From Clostridiales bacterium (lineage in GTDB: Bacteria; Bacillota; Clostridia; Christensenellales; Aristaeellaceae): a stretch of DNA of 64,000 nt. The notes beneath the pieces are model-generated. The model had not been told where the DNA came from, searched no databases, and saw nothing but the letters and a program-made list of their open reading frames with translations. The position numbers and the translations under genes are program-made. The stretch covers positions 1 to 64,000 of the forward strand of contig SFIM01000003.1 of NCBI GenBank assembly GCA_004556155.1, read 5' to 3'. Shown piece after piece: positions 9,270 to 17,569 of this stretch; the first letter of the stretch is position 1; each line of letters begins with the position of its first letter.

Positions 9270-9295
9270 GAAATTAAGATAATCTTAATATTTCC
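9270..9295. promoter_or_regulatory. AT-rich palindrome between divergent genes
   Basis: ATTAAGAT and ATCTTAAT flank a single A (9273-9289), and the symmetry continues imperfectly into GGAAA/TTTCC on either side. It lies between the small membrane-protein gene and the ECF sigma gene and could be a regulator site for both. No -35/-10 pair is convincing here. Confidence 0.35.
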
Positions 9296-9450
9296 GTAAT
9301 AATAATAGCATAATCATTCATAAAATTCAAGTTCTAAATTGTAACAGCTTTCCAAATAGACACTTTTTTTCAAATTGCCTTTGATCCTCGCGCTGCGGCG
9401 GCAGTCTTATAGGTGTCATTGCAATGACACGCAAGAAGGAGAACAATGCC

Positions 9451-9933
9451 ATGGACGAAAGAGCCTTTGAGCAGCGCGTTCTGGAATTGGAGCCGCGGCT
9501 GTACCGCACGGCCTGCGCGATCCTGTGGAACGATGCTGATGCAGCCGACGCCTTGCAGGAGTGCCTGCTCAAGGCCTGGCGAAAGCGCAGCTCGCTCAAG
9601 GAGGAGGCGTGCTTTAACAGCTGGATCACCCGTATCCTCATCAACGAGTGCCATACCCTGCGATACCGGCTTCGCCGCCACAAAACGGTCAGCTTCGACG
9701 AGGCCGTCGGCGATGTGCCGGCCGGGGAGCCGGTTGATCTGGGGCTGCGCGATGCGCTGCGGGCGGTGCCCGAGCATCTGCGCCTGCCGCTGCTGCTGCA
9801 TCATATGGAGGGATACTCCCTGCAGGAGGTGGCGGATATGCTGCACATATCCGTAGCCGCCGCGCGGGGCAGGGTATACCAGGCCAGACAGAAGCTGCGC
9901 CAGCAGCTGGATAAGGAGGAACAACAGCCATGA
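9451..9933 (+). CDS. ECF-type RNA polymerase sigma factor
   Basis: A 160-residue sigma-70 family factor of the extracytoplasmic type. Region 2 lies at about residues 10-75 (LYRTACAILWNDADAADALQE, and WRKR...FNSWITRILIN). Region 4 lies at about 100-155 with the helix-turn-helix EGYSLQEVADMLHISVAAARG. The start at 9451 is chosen for AAGGAG nine bases upstream; an upstream ATG in frame (9424) has no ribosome site. Its stop overlaps the start of the next gene by four bases, so the pair is translationally coupled with its likely anti-sigma factor. Confidence 0.93.
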   Translation: MDERAFEQRVLELEPRLYRTACAILWNDADAADALQECLLKAWRKRSSLKEEACFNSWITRILINECHTLRYRLRRHKTVSFDEAVGDVPAGEPVDLGLRDALRAVPEHLRLPLLLHHMEGYSLQEVADMLHISVAAARGRVYQARQKLRQQLDKEEQQP

Positions 9934-11207
9934 AGCCGCTGCCCGATCTGTCACGCGCGTTTTCTCCGGTGCCGCCCGTGGTGCATACCCGGATGACCCA
10001 AACGCTGGAGGAGATTCATCATATGAAAAAGAGAAATGTTTCCGTCGCCTTTGCGCTGGCCGCTGTGCTGGCGCTGACCCTGGTGGGCGCCGCCCTCGCC
10101 GCCGCGCAAAGCGGGGTGATGCGCTTCCTGCTGGGCGATACCGCGCCCAACGCCGCCCAGCAGCAGATGGTGCAGCCCGTGGGCCTGAGCCATCAAAGCA
10201 AGGATATGACCGTGACCGTGACCGACGCGGTGTTTGACGGCGCGCAGCTGTCCCTGGCGCTGGATTTCAGCCGCGGACGGGGCGTGTACGCGCTGATCGA
10301 CCATCTGACCATCAACGGGATCAACGTCTATCTGCGATACGATAACCTGGACGACGCCTGGCTGATATCCCCCTTCGCCATGCAGGATGGCAGGGTCAGC
10401 CTCGGCCTGTGCGGCGATTGGAACCGCCGCAACCTGGAGGAGGAGGATCTGGCGCGCTACCCCGAGGCCATCCAGCGCATGCGCGATACGGGCATGGTGG
10501 ATATCTCCCTGGGGCTGACGCTGCTGACCCCGCGCGCCCAGCTTGAGCGCGTGGCCGCCCTGAACGATGAGGACACTGCCGCCGCATGGGCGAGGATCGA
10601 TGCGGCGATTGCCGCGGGCAGCACGCCCGTTGACGCCGATGGGCCCTGGAACGTGCTGATCCCCAGCGCCGCCATGCGCGACATGTGGGGCGAGGAATGG
10701 AATAATCAGTGGCCTGCGCAGACGCTGCGGGTCATCCGCGGCATGGCGGACTGCGCAGAGCGGGTGAACATGGACGTGCTGGACAGCTTCACCCTGGACT
10801 TTTCCCTGAAGGCGCAGACCACGCCGGCTGCGGCGCATAATCCCGATATTGCGGCAAACGGCGTGCGCATACACTTTGAGGAGGTGTTCAGCAGCGCCAT
10901 CTTCACCAATTTCAGGCTGACGATCGCCTCCGATACGCTGAGCAATACGGAGCTGGAGCAGCTGTACCGCTACTTTGAGCTGTGCGCGCCCGACCGGCAG
11001 CCGCTGGATATGACCGGCGTCCGCAGCCTGGAGCTGAGCGCGGGCATGGAGGAGCAGGAGGACGGCTCGCTTCTGTTCGCGGTGGACGGCTCCATGGAAA
11101 CGCTGGCGGATATGCCAGAGGAGCTCCTGCTGGCGCCCTTCCAGTACGACGCGGACAGTCGCCGGGTGTATGACTGGGATCGTGCGATTCCGGTGCGCCT
11201 GCAATAA
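9930..11207 (+). CDS. Membrane-anchored anti-sigma factor, DUF4179-like
   Basis: A 425-residue protein coupled by an ATGA overlap to the ECF sigma gene. It has a short cytoplasmic N-terminal tail (about 1-34), one membrane segment (about 36-59), and a large outside domain with the strand-rich look of DUF4179 proteins (QSKDMTVTVTDAVFDGAQLSLALDF). It lacks the HxxxCxxC zinc-binding anti-sigma motif, as is usual for this group. The inferred role is to hold the sigma factor at the membrane until an outside signal releases it. Family assignment is by pattern and context. Confidence 0.75.
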   Translation: MKPLPDLSRAFSPVPPVVHTRMTQTLEEIHHMKKRNVSVAFALAAVLALTLVGAALAAAQSGVMRFLLGDTAPNAAQQQMVQPVGLSHQSKDMTVTVTDAVFDGAQLSLALDFSRGRGVYALIDHLTINGINVYLRYDNLDDAWLISPFAMQDGRVSLGLCGDWNRRNLEEEDLARYPEAIQRMRDTGMVDISLGLTLLTPRAQLERVAALNDEDTAAAWARIDAAIAAGSTPVDADGPWNVLIPSAAMRDMWGEEWNNQWPAQTLRVIRGMADCAERVNMDVLDSFTLDFSLKAQTTPAAAHNPDIAANGVRIHFEEVFSSAIFTNFRLTIASDTLSNTELEQLYRYFELCAPDRQPLDMTGVRSLELSAGMEEQEDGSLLFAVDGSMETLADMPEELLLAPFQYDADSRRVYDWDRAIPVRLQ

Positions 11208-11235
11208 AGACACGCAAACAATACGCAATCAATAC

Positions 11236-11270
11236 GCGCCGGGGCGGGCTGCGCTTGCCCGCTCCGGCGC
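11236..11270 (+). terminator. GC-rich hairpin after the sigma/anti-sigma operon
   Basis: A strong 14-bp stem (GCGCCGG... with ...CCGGCGC) with a seven-base loop. It lacks a T run and abuts the -35 box of the tRNA promoter, so termination is plausible but not certain. Confidence 0.5.
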
Positions 11271-11299
11271 TTGACAGAATGCCTGCTTCGCGGTATAAT
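11271..11299 (+). promoter_or_regulatory. Consensus promoter of tRNA-Arg
   Basis: Exact TTGACA, 17 bases, exact TATAAT; the tRNA begins 24 bases downstream of the -10 box. Confidence 0.9.
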
Positions 11300-11322
11300 A
11301 TGCAGGCTACAGAATAGCCTGC

Positions 11323-11399
11323 GCGCCCGTAGCTCAGTTGGATAGAGCGTCAGACTCCGACTCTGAAGGCCATGCGTTCGAATCGCACCGGGCGTACCA
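11323..11399 (+). tRNA. tRNA-Arg (anticodon CCG)
   Basis: A 77-base cloverleaf with encoded CCA. The acceptor stem is GCGCCCG with CGGGCGT. The D arm is GCTC/GAGC. The anticodon stem TCAGA/TCTGA encloses the loop CTCCGAC, giving anticodon CCG, which reads CGG. The T arm has the loop TTCGAAT and one A-C mismatch at the outer pair. A perfect promoter precedes it and a terminator follows. Downstream DNA to 14.6 kb looks accessory, so the gene may be an integration site; I could not find a repeat of its 3' end. Confidence 0.97.
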
Positions 11400-11427
11400 A
11401 AATGTGTTGATGAAAGATGCAACGCCG

Positions 11428-11455
11428 AAAACACCGCACGAAAGTGCGGTGTTTT
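11428..11455 (+). terminator. Terminator after tRNA-Arg
   Basis: A perfect 12-bp stem AAAACACCGCAC with its complement around a GAAA tetraloop, ending in TTTT. Confidence 0.9.
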
Positions 11456-11842
11456 CACATATAATGCGCAACTTTTAGAATGAAAAAGTTGCAAAAACTT
11501 GATTTTTCAAAATTCCGGTTTTGCCCCGCGAGAGGCGACATTTTTAAGATGCGCCCTGCCGAATTTATGGTCTGGTGTGGTTCGAACACCTGAGCTTCAA
11601 AAAACAGAAAAACCAGCAGCCGCTGTATCACCCGCCCCTCTTCTGGCGTGTGAGGCAGCGGCTTTTCCTATCAGATGGGAGTCGGACACATAATCTGAAG
11701 TGGGCTCCATAACCTAATTGAAAAGAAAATGTTATACTCGATATGGACTTTTCCTGCTGAGTCGGTTACCATATTAAGTGTTCCGTGCGGCAGGTTCAGC
11801 TTTGTCCCGCAAGGATCGATGAAAGGAAAGGCAAAATCAATT
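11456..11842. other. Gene-free stretch after tRNA-Arg
   Basis: No supported gene. It holds a T-arm-like palindrome GGTGTGGTTCGAACACC (about 11575-11591), which resembles the 3' part of a tRNA but has no cloverleaf around it, and a long hairpin with a TTTT tail at 11618-11666. The rest is the leader of the DUF4300 gene. Confidence 0.5.
11618..11666 (+). terminator. Long hairpin with T tail
   Basis: AGCCGCTG (11618-11625) pairs with CAGCGGCT (11656-11663); the inner arms TCAC/GTGA and CGCC/GGCG extend the stem, and TTTT follows. No gene ends just before it, so it may be left from a lost gene. Confidence 0.5.
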
Positions 11843-12763
11843 ATGAAAATGAAAAGAAATTCTCTGACCACGCTTCTGGCGGTCAGCCTCCTCCTCATGG
11901 CACTCTCAGGCTGCGGGCAGCAAGCCGAGCCAGATTCAGCGCAGCCGCCGCTGGAAACCGTAACGTACTCCAATCTGACGGACGCGGACTCGCGCAAGCT
12001 GCTCACCGAAGCGCTTGCAGATGCCAATGTGGATGAGACCCGAACGAAGTTGCTGCTGGACTGCGTGGATCAGTTCAATGCCAGCGTCAAGAGCGAATGG
12101 CTGACAGGCGGGTTTGAGAGCGCCGCTCCCACCGAGACCAGATATGACCCCTATGAGATGCAAGATCTGTGGATGGAGAAGAACGGCAGCTTCCCCGGTT
12201 ATAACTGCCGGATCACAGCCTTCAGCCTGTTCGGTGAGTTCGTCACCGCCGGAGCGGATCAGCCGGAAACGCAGGGCGAGGACTCCCTCTTTATGGATCT
12301 TGAAACGCTGGCCGCAGATCCCGCCGTTCTCTGTGGGGACAGCACATCCAAGTTCTGCGCATTGTTCGCACCGGTAACTGCCGCAGACACCACGGAGGTG
12401 GCGGATCAGGTCAAAGCGCTTCAGGCGGGCTGGTCGGAGCGCGGTATTTCCTTTGAGGACAGTTCCGCCCGTCTGATCTCCGTTGTCCTCCATGACCGAT
12501 TCTCGGATACGGACAATACGCTGTTCATCGGGCACGTGGGCGTATTGCTGCCGGCAGAGGACGGAAGCCTGTACTTCATTGAAAAGGTCGCCTTTCAGGA
12601 GCCGTACCGCCTGGTAAAGATTCAGAACAGAACCGAACTGAGCGATTATCTGATGGAAAAATACGATACCGCATGGGGACAGGATACGACACGTCCCTTC
12701 ATCATGGAAAATGATGAACTTATGGATGGATACCGCCCAAACCCGTTGGACAGTGCGTCATAA
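11843..12763 (+). CDS. DUF4300 family lipoprotein
   Basis: A 306-residue lipoprotein. The signal peptide ends in a lipobox LSGC with the acylated cysteine at C24. The rest matches the DUF4300 family as I know it, with its hallmark stretches GYNCRITAF, LISVVLHDRF, FIGHVGVLLPAEDG and FIEKVAFQEPY. The function of the family is not established; a conserved cysteine and histidine could suggest a transglutaminase- or papain-like hydrolase, but that is a guess. The start is uncertain: ATG at 11843 (after AAAGGAAAGG) and ATG at 11819 are both possible. It has its own terminator. It sits in the tRNA-adjacent island, so it may have been acquired. Confidence 0.8.
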   Translation: MKMKRNSLTTLLAVSLLLMALSGCGQQAEPDSAQPPLETVTYSNLTDADSRKLLTEALADANVDETRTKLLLDCVDQFNASVKSEWLTGGFESAAPTETRYDPYEMQDLWMEKNGSFPGYNCRITAFSLFGEFVTAGADQPETQGEDSLFMDLETLAADPAVLCGDSTSKFCALFAPVTAADTTEVADQVKALQAGWSERGISFEDSSARLISVVLHDRFSDTDNTLFIGHVGVLLPAEDGSLYFIEKVAFQEPYRLVKIQNRTELSDYLMEKYDTAWGQDTTRPFIMENDELMDGYRPNPLDSAS

Positions 12764-12775
12764 GCAGCACATAAG

Positions 12776-12818
12776 GCAGGAGGTCTGCTTCTTCGGAAAC
12801 AGACTTCCTGCTTCCTTT
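12776..12818 (+). terminator. Terminator after the DUF4300 gene
   Basis: A 12-bp stem with one G-T pair (12776-12787 with 12800-12811) around a 12-base loop, followed by a T-rich TTCCTTTTA tail. Confidence 0.8.
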
Positions 12819-12948
12819 TATAACCCTGCACAGCCCCCTGTCGCGCTCCGTGTGGCCGATAAAGCAGACACTGCGGATACGGACACCCCCCGACGAAGAT
12901 AACGCCGTGTAAGCCCGCATTAAAGCCAAAACAAAAGAACATGATTTA

Positions 12949-13004
12949 GGGAAAAGCCACCCGGGGCATCCGAATATATTCGGATGCCCCGGGTGGCTTT
13001 TTCC
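12949..13004. repeat. 56-base palindrome with 28-base arms
   Basis: An inverted repeat without loop: arms 12949-12976 and 12977-13004 differ at one base. The centre is CGAATATATTCG and the outer part AAAAGCCACCCGGGG with its complement. It ends in TTTTTCC on the plus strand and so could also act as a terminator on either strand. It lies 28 bases before the start of the truncated toprim gene. Confidence 0.85.
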
Positions 13005-13031
13005 GTTTCATCAAAGAAGGAGGCACGCATC

Positions 13032-13562
13032 ATGGAAAGCGAGATCAGAAATCGCTTCACAGACACAGAAATGCAGATCGCCAGAGAGACGGACCTGCCG
13101 GAACTGCTCTCCCACCTCGGCTATCAGGTCAAGCGCGTGGGACGCTTCCACACTACCGCAGAGATGGACAGCCTGCGAATCAAGGACCGGCGTACCTGGT
13201 TCCGGTATTCCCAGAATACCGGCGGGGATGCCATCACCTTTCTCCAGCAGTTTTGCGGAAAATCCTTTCCGGAAGCGGTGGAGTACCTTCTGACCTTCCA
13301 TGGGAAAGCCAGAGACGCACCCGCTCCGCAGCCAAAGTCAATCAGCCAGAAGCAGGCGCTTTCCCTGCCGCCCCGCAATGCGGATGACAGAAGGGTCTTC
13401 GCCTATCTCCGTAAGCGGGGCATCGCTGCCCAGGTGATCCGACAGTTTCTGAATGCTGGGCTGCTGTATGAGGATGCGGTACATCATAACTGCGTCTTCG
13501 TCGGAAAGAACAGCGCAGGGCAGGCAAAGTATGGTGATGTTATTGCCTTGTGCTTTGTGTAA
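13032..13562 (+). pseudogene. Truncated DUF3991/toprim-type protein of a mobile element
   Basis: The N-terminal half of a protein typical of integrative conjugative elements of Firmicutes, with a primase-like DUF3991 module and normally a toprim domain. Visible features are the start MESEIRNRF after AAGGAGG, the LLSHLGYQVKRVG and WFRYSQNTGGDAITFLQQF segments, and YLRKRGIAAQVIRQFLNAGLLYED. The usual protein continues through a toprim domain; here it breaks off after VGKNSAGQAKY (about 13530) and ends in eight foreign codons. From that point the DNA becomes AT-rich and the next gene begins in another frame, so the 3' half was replaced. Confidence 0.75.
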
Positions 13563-14319
13563 GAAAAATGTGCCATTGATGCAGAGCCATATTTTCCCGA
13601 AACTGATTTATAAGAGAATTAGGTCTCATCCAAAATCAAGATTTCGTAGTTTAGATAACTTTTCAAAAGCCATGCAAGATGGTGAAAAAAGGCCAATGTT
13701 ATGTCACGACTGTGAAGAACGCTTTAGTGCGTTTGAATCAAAGTTTGCGACGCTTTTCCTTGATCCGTATTTAGAATCTGAAAAGCTGAAGAACCTCCAT
13801 TCAACATGGGTGAACTATTACTTTTTATCTGTTGCATGGCGAGTACTTTGGGATGATTTGTATCGCATGAAGTCACATTGTGAACACTTCTCCAGACATA
13901 TTTTTGAAGAGTATTGCGATGAATTGGGGAAATGCTTACTTGCGTTCAAAGATGGCGCAAACTCCAAAATTCCAAAACAATTTAAAACCAGAGTATACAA
14001 ACTCAATCGACTGATTAAGCAATCGGAGGTAAATGAACTTGCCAAAGGATGCATTTTTGGATACTCTGTGTTCTTGGCAAAAAGTCATTCTTTCTCGGTG
14101 ATTGTGTACTACGCTGGGTTGGTGTTTGTAACAGATTATATTCCAGATAAGCGGCGGTATATTTTTCTGGGTGGAAAACCCACTTTGTTTAAGACACGAT
14201 GCAAGAAAAAGGAAGTAACCGAAGAACTAAAAATCCAGTTTTGCGAAATGGCACAGCAGTACAAAAAAGTTATGACTCCAGATATGAGAAAGAAAATTTC
14301 AGAGCGATACAACAAATGA
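13531..14319 (+). CDS. HNH-like zinc-binding protein of unknown role
   Basis: A 262-residue protein with the N-terminal pattern CxxC (C7, C10), SHIFP (H20) and CxxCE (C58, C61). This pattern is seen in a large group of uncharacterised HNH-endonuclease-like proteins, often found in accessory or defence regions. The remainder is mostly helical and not recognised. Its base composition is clearly more AT-rich than that of its neighbours, which points to transfer. The start is doubtful: ATG 13531 or 13537 lies inside the end of the truncated toprim gene and has no convincing ribosome site. The natural 5' end may be missing, or translation may rely on coupling. Confidence 0.55.
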   Translation: MVMLLPCALCKKNVPLMQSHIFPKLIYKRIRSHPKSRFRSLDNFSKAMQDGEKRPMLCHDCEERFSAFESKFATLFLDPYLESEKLKNLHSTWVNYYFLSVAWRVLWDDLYRMKSHCEHFSRHIFEEYCDELGKCLLAFKDGANSKIPKQFKTRVYKLNRLIKQSEVNELAKGCIFGYSVFLAKSHSFSVIVYYAGLVFVTDYIPDKRRYIFLGGKPTLFKTRCKKKEVTEELKIQFCEMAQQYKKVMTPDMRKKISERYNK

Positions 14320-14362
14320 TGTGCAAAGGGCATCTTTTCTGTCGACACACGACAAACGAAAG

Positions 14363-14384
14363 AACCGCCGAAAGGCGGTTTTTT
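14363..14384 (+). terminator. Terminator after the HNH-like gene
   Basis: Seven-bp stem AACCGCC/GGCGGTT around GAAA, followed by TTTT. Confidence 0.85.
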
Positions 14385-14653
14385 CGTTGATTTACAATGG
14401 TTTTTTGGCTTTTGAGCGGGAATGCTTCTCGGGGGAGAAGTTGAGTTTTAGCGGGTTTCGCACGGTTTCGCATGGTTTGCGTAGTCGTAAAATAGTCGCA
14501 GTACGACTTTTACCCCTTCATAATGTCAATCATCGTTTGCGTATCGCGCAGGCGTTGGGCTTCTTCGGGGGTGCGGTTCAGTTAGCCTTTACAGGTGCGT
14601 TTGCCGCCTCTTTCTTTTATCCGTAAAAAAGCGATGCAATCAGTCTTAAATAA
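14385..14653. other. Gene-free stretch with possible gene remnants
   Basis: No intact gene. On the minus strand a short stretch reads LNRTPEEAQRLRDTQTMIDIM between stops, which looks like a decayed fragment of a mobile-element or phage gene. This is the far edge of the tRNA-adjacent island. Confidence 0.35.
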
Positions 14654-15088
14654 TTATCCTTCCCAGTGCTCCATCTCTTCCGCCGGATACGCTTTTGTCC
14701 AGTGATAGGGCTGCAATTCTCGCAGCTCCACAAATTTGAGCTTTTCTTCATTTGTGGTCACAGCTACCTGCACATTCTCGCCCCAATAACGCAGGCGCTC
14801 CTGGCAGATGCCGCACGGGGACAGCACCTTGAACGGCGTGTTTTCATTCTCGCGGACAAGGCACAGGCAATGGGTCACTTTTTCGTTATATTTATGGGCT
14901 TCCAGCATTGCGCCCGTCTCGATGCACAAAATGGCGGAGGCGTTGGCGGTCTCGATGCTGACGCTTGTATAGTAGTTGCCCTTGGATGTATGGACAACGC
15001 CGGCGCCGCCCCAGCCGATAGGATACCTTGCTTCAATCAGCGCCACTGCCCTGCGATACATTTCATTTTCTACTGCGTAGTCTCTCAT
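14654..15088 (-). CDS. Cytidine deaminase-like protein
   Basis: A 144-residue member of the cytidine/blasticidin-S deaminase fold. The zinc site is recognisable as C55-I-E57 followed by P91-C92-G-I-C95, so the ligand set is three cysteines with E57 as the proton shuttle. The first motif is CIE rather than CAE, and the protein lacks the usual cytidine deaminase N-terminal signature, so the substrate could differ (a nucleoside, a nucleoside antibiotic, or another base). The start at 15088 has CGGAGG upstream; a longer frame to 15121 lacks one. It lies 33 bases after the nadD-nadE fusion on the same strand and is probably the last gene of that operon. Confidence 0.8.
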   Translation of the reverse strand: MRDYAVENEMYRRAVALIEARYPIGWGGAGVVHTSKGNYYTSVSIETANASAILCIETGAMLEAHKYNEKVTHCLCLVRENENTPFKVLSPCGICQERLRYWGENVQVAVTTNEEKLKFVELRELQPYHWTKAYPAEEMEHWEG

Positions 15089-15121
15089 ACAAAGCCTCCG
15101 TGTCAGATCGGCGCGCTTCAT

Positions 15122-17563
15122 TTACCAATCAAAGTGCTTCCATGCCTGCCCATCCATATCGGCGGGCATGCGCCAGTCGCCGCGCGGGGACAGGCAGACC
15201 GAGCCGATCTTGGGGCCGTCGGGCAGGCAGTTGCGCTTGAACTGGTTCTGGAAGAAGCGGCGCAGGAAGGTATCCAGCGTACGCTCGATTTCGGGCAGCT
15301 GCCACGCGCCAAACGCGCCCGCCGCCAGATCGCGCAGCTTTTCGCGGCCAAAGCCGTAGCGCATAAAATAGTACAGGAAAAAGTCGTGCAGATCGTACTT
15401 GCCGATGCGCTCCTCGGTGGATGCGCCGCCGGGCACCAGCTCGGGCGTAATCTCCGTACCCAGGATGCTCAGCAGGGTGTCGCGGGTGTCGGGCGCGGCC
15501 AGCTCGCGCGCGTAGGTTTCCACAATGAACTTGACCAGCGTTTTAGGCACGCCGCAGTTGACCCCGTAATGGGAGATATGATCGCCGTTATAGGTACACC
15601 AGCCCAGCGCCAGCTCGGAAAGATCGCCCGTACCGATCACGATGCCGCCCTCCATGTTGGCCACATCCATCAGCACCTGTGTGCGCTCGCGCGCCTGGAT
15701 GTTCTCGTAGGCGATGTCCGTGTTGTTCATATCGTGGCCGATATCCTGCCCATGCAGCGTGCAGGCAGCGGAGATATCCACCCTGCGGAAATCCGTGCCC
15801 ATCTGGCGGCAAAGATCGGTGGCGTTTTTCAGCGTCTTTTCGCCGGTGGCAAAACAGGGCATGGTGATGGCGACGATATTCTTAGGCGGCAGCCCCAGCG
15901 CGTCAAAGGCCGTGCGCGTCACCAGCAGTGCCAGCGTACTGTCCAGGCCGCCGCTGATACCGATGACCGCCCTTTTGCAGCCGATGCCCAGCATGCGCTG
16001 GCACAGGCCGCGCGCCTGCAATTGCAGGATATCCAGACAGCGCTGCTTGCGGGCGCTGCCCTCGGCGGGCGGCACAAAGGGCGCGGGCGATACCTTGGCG
16101 GGAAAACGATAGGCAGGCAGCGAGAAGGCGGCCTTGCGATAGCGTATAGCGCCGGAGGCGGCAAAGCTCTTCATGCGCAGCCGGTCGGCGGCCAGCATGG
16201 AAAAATCGATGGTCGCCGCCGCATCGGGGCCTTCATCCGCCAGCCCCGCGTGGGTTTCAGACAGCACCCGGCCGTTCTGGATAACCAGCCGATGGCCGCC
16301 GAACACCAGATCGCTGCTGCTTTCGCCCGCGCCGCTGGAGGCGTAAGCATAGGCGCATACGCCGCGCGCAGACAGCATGGACAGCATGTCCCGCCGATAT
16401 TCCGTTTTGGCCACGATATCATTGCTGGCCGACAGGTTCAGGATGGCTCTTGCGCCCGCCGCGCACATGGCAAGGCTGGGCGGCAGGGGCACCCAAGCGT
16501 CCTCGCACAGCTCTACGCCAAGCAGCAGGCCGGTTTCGGCCTGCTCCAGCAGCACGTCCGTGCCAAAGGGCGCGGTCTGGCCAAACAGGGTGATCTGGTC
16601 GCTGACAGCCTCGTCCGCGCCCGCAAACCAGCGGCGCTCGTAAAACTCGCTGTAATTGGCCAAATGCGTCTTGGGCACAGCGGCGATCAGCCTGCCGCCG
16701 CAAAACGCCAGCGCGCAGTTGAACAGCCGCTCGTCCAGCGGCACGGGACAACCGATCACAATCAGCTTGCCGGTATCCGCCGTTTCGCGCATCACACGCC
16801 CGGCGGCGCGCAGGCAGGCTCGCACAAAGACGGGCGATACGAACAGATCGCCGCAGGTATAGCCGCAGATGGAAAGCTCGGGGAAAACCAGCACATCGCC
16901 GTCCATCTGCTGCGCGCGCTGGATGATGGCCTGCGCGTTGGCCTGCGGATCGCCCAGATGCACACGCGGGGACAGGGCGCACAGGCGCAGGCACTCGGGA
17001 TAGCGGCTCAGCACGGGGCCAACCAGCGGCTCCTGCGCCACGGTGGGATCGTGCCGTGCCATGCGATTGCGCAGCGCGCTGGCGTGGATATCCTCCGTGC
17101 CCACGGGCAGCAGCAGCGTTTCAATGCGCGCGCCGGCAGGAAGATCGGGCTGATCATCCGCATAGGCAAGCAGGATAAACGTGCACTCGCGCAGCAGCGT
17201 CTCGGCATGCGCCCAGCGGGGAAGCTCGGGCAGCTTGTCCATGCCGATGACAAAGCGCGCGTCGTCCTGATGATATTTTTTCTTCAGTTCATGCAGCGCG
17301 TCGTAGGTACACAGATTGCGCGCCATGGCCAGCGTATCGATCTGCACGTTGGTCAGCCCGCTTTCGCGCACGAAGGCGCTGAGGATATCCAGCCGGATCA
17401 CATCAGGCAGCACGTCCTGATCGGGCTTCCAAAGCTTTACAAACTGTTCGCCCGAGGGCAGCAGAATGATCTGCGCGCCGGGATAGCGCTGGCTCAGGGT
17501 GCGGATGGCCGCCTGATGCGCCGCCGTGAGCGGGTTAAACGCACCACCGTATACGATCAGCAT
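15122..17563 (-). CDS. nadE: Fused nicotinate-nucleotide adenylyltransferase and glutamine-dependent NAD synthetase
   Basis: An 813-residue fusion that should carry out the last two steps of NAD synthesis. Residues 1 to about 175 form a NadD-type nucleotidyltransferase with GGAFNP (6-11), the T/HxGH-like T13-A-A-H16, and a SALRNR segment near 162. Residues about 197-470 are a nitrilase-fold glutaminase with the triad E229, K298 and C353. Residues about 505-813 are the ammonia-dependent NAD synthetase with the P-loop SGGLDS at 537-542. Glutamine-dependent NAD synthetase alone is usually near 640 residues, so the extra length is the NadD part. It starts six bases after pncB, on the same strand. 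Together they cover nicotinate to NAD. Confidence 0.93.
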   Translation of the reverse strand: MLIVYGGAFNPLTAAHQAAIRTLSQRYPGAQIILLPSGEQFVKLWKPDQDVLPDVIRLDILSAFVRESGLTNVQIDTLAMARNLCTYDALHELKKKYHQDDARFVIGMDKLPELPRWAHAETLLRECTFILLAYADDQPDLPAGARIETLLLPVGTEDIHASALRNRMARHDPTVAQEPLVGPVLSRYPECLRLCALSPRVHLGDPQANAQAIIQRAQQMDGDVLVFPELSICGYTCGDLFVSPVFVRACLRAAGRVMRETADTGKLIVIGCPVPLDERLFNCALAFCGGRLIAAVPKTHLANYSEFYERRWFAGADEAVSDQITLFGQTAPFGTDVLLEQAETGLLLGVELCEDAWVPLPPSLAMCAAGARAILNLSASNDIVAKTEYRRDMLSMLSARGVCAYAYASSGAGESSSDLVFGGHRLVIQNGRVLSETHAGLADEGPDAAATIDFSMLAADRLRMKSFAASGAIRYRKAAFSLPAYRFPAKVSPAPFVPPAEGSARKQRCLDILQLQARGLCQRMLGIGCKRAVIGISGGLDSTLALLVTRTAFDALGLPPKNIVAITMPCFATGEKTLKNATDLCRQMGTDFRRVDISAACTLHGQDIGHDMNNTDIAYENIQARERTQVLMDVANMEGGIVIGTGDLSELALGWCTYNGDHISHYGVNCGVPKTLVKFIVETYARELAAPDTRDTLLSILGTEITPELVPGGASTEERIGKYDLHDFFLYYFMRYGFGREKLRDLAAGAFGAWQLPEIERTLDTFLRRFFQNQFKRNCLPDGPKIGSVCLSPRGDWRMPADMDGQAWKHFDW

Positions 17564-17569
17564 GGAATA

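Noticed and set aside
11575..11591. Palindrome GGTGTGGTTCGAACACC resembling a tRNA T arm
   Set aside because: No acceptor, D or anticodon arm can be folded around it. It is at most a tRNA fragment or a chance palindrome.
11323..14653. A complete integrated element bounded by repeats of the tRNA-Arg 3' end
   Set aside because: I found no second copy of the tRNA 3' end, no integrase and no excisionase; only remnants can be supported.
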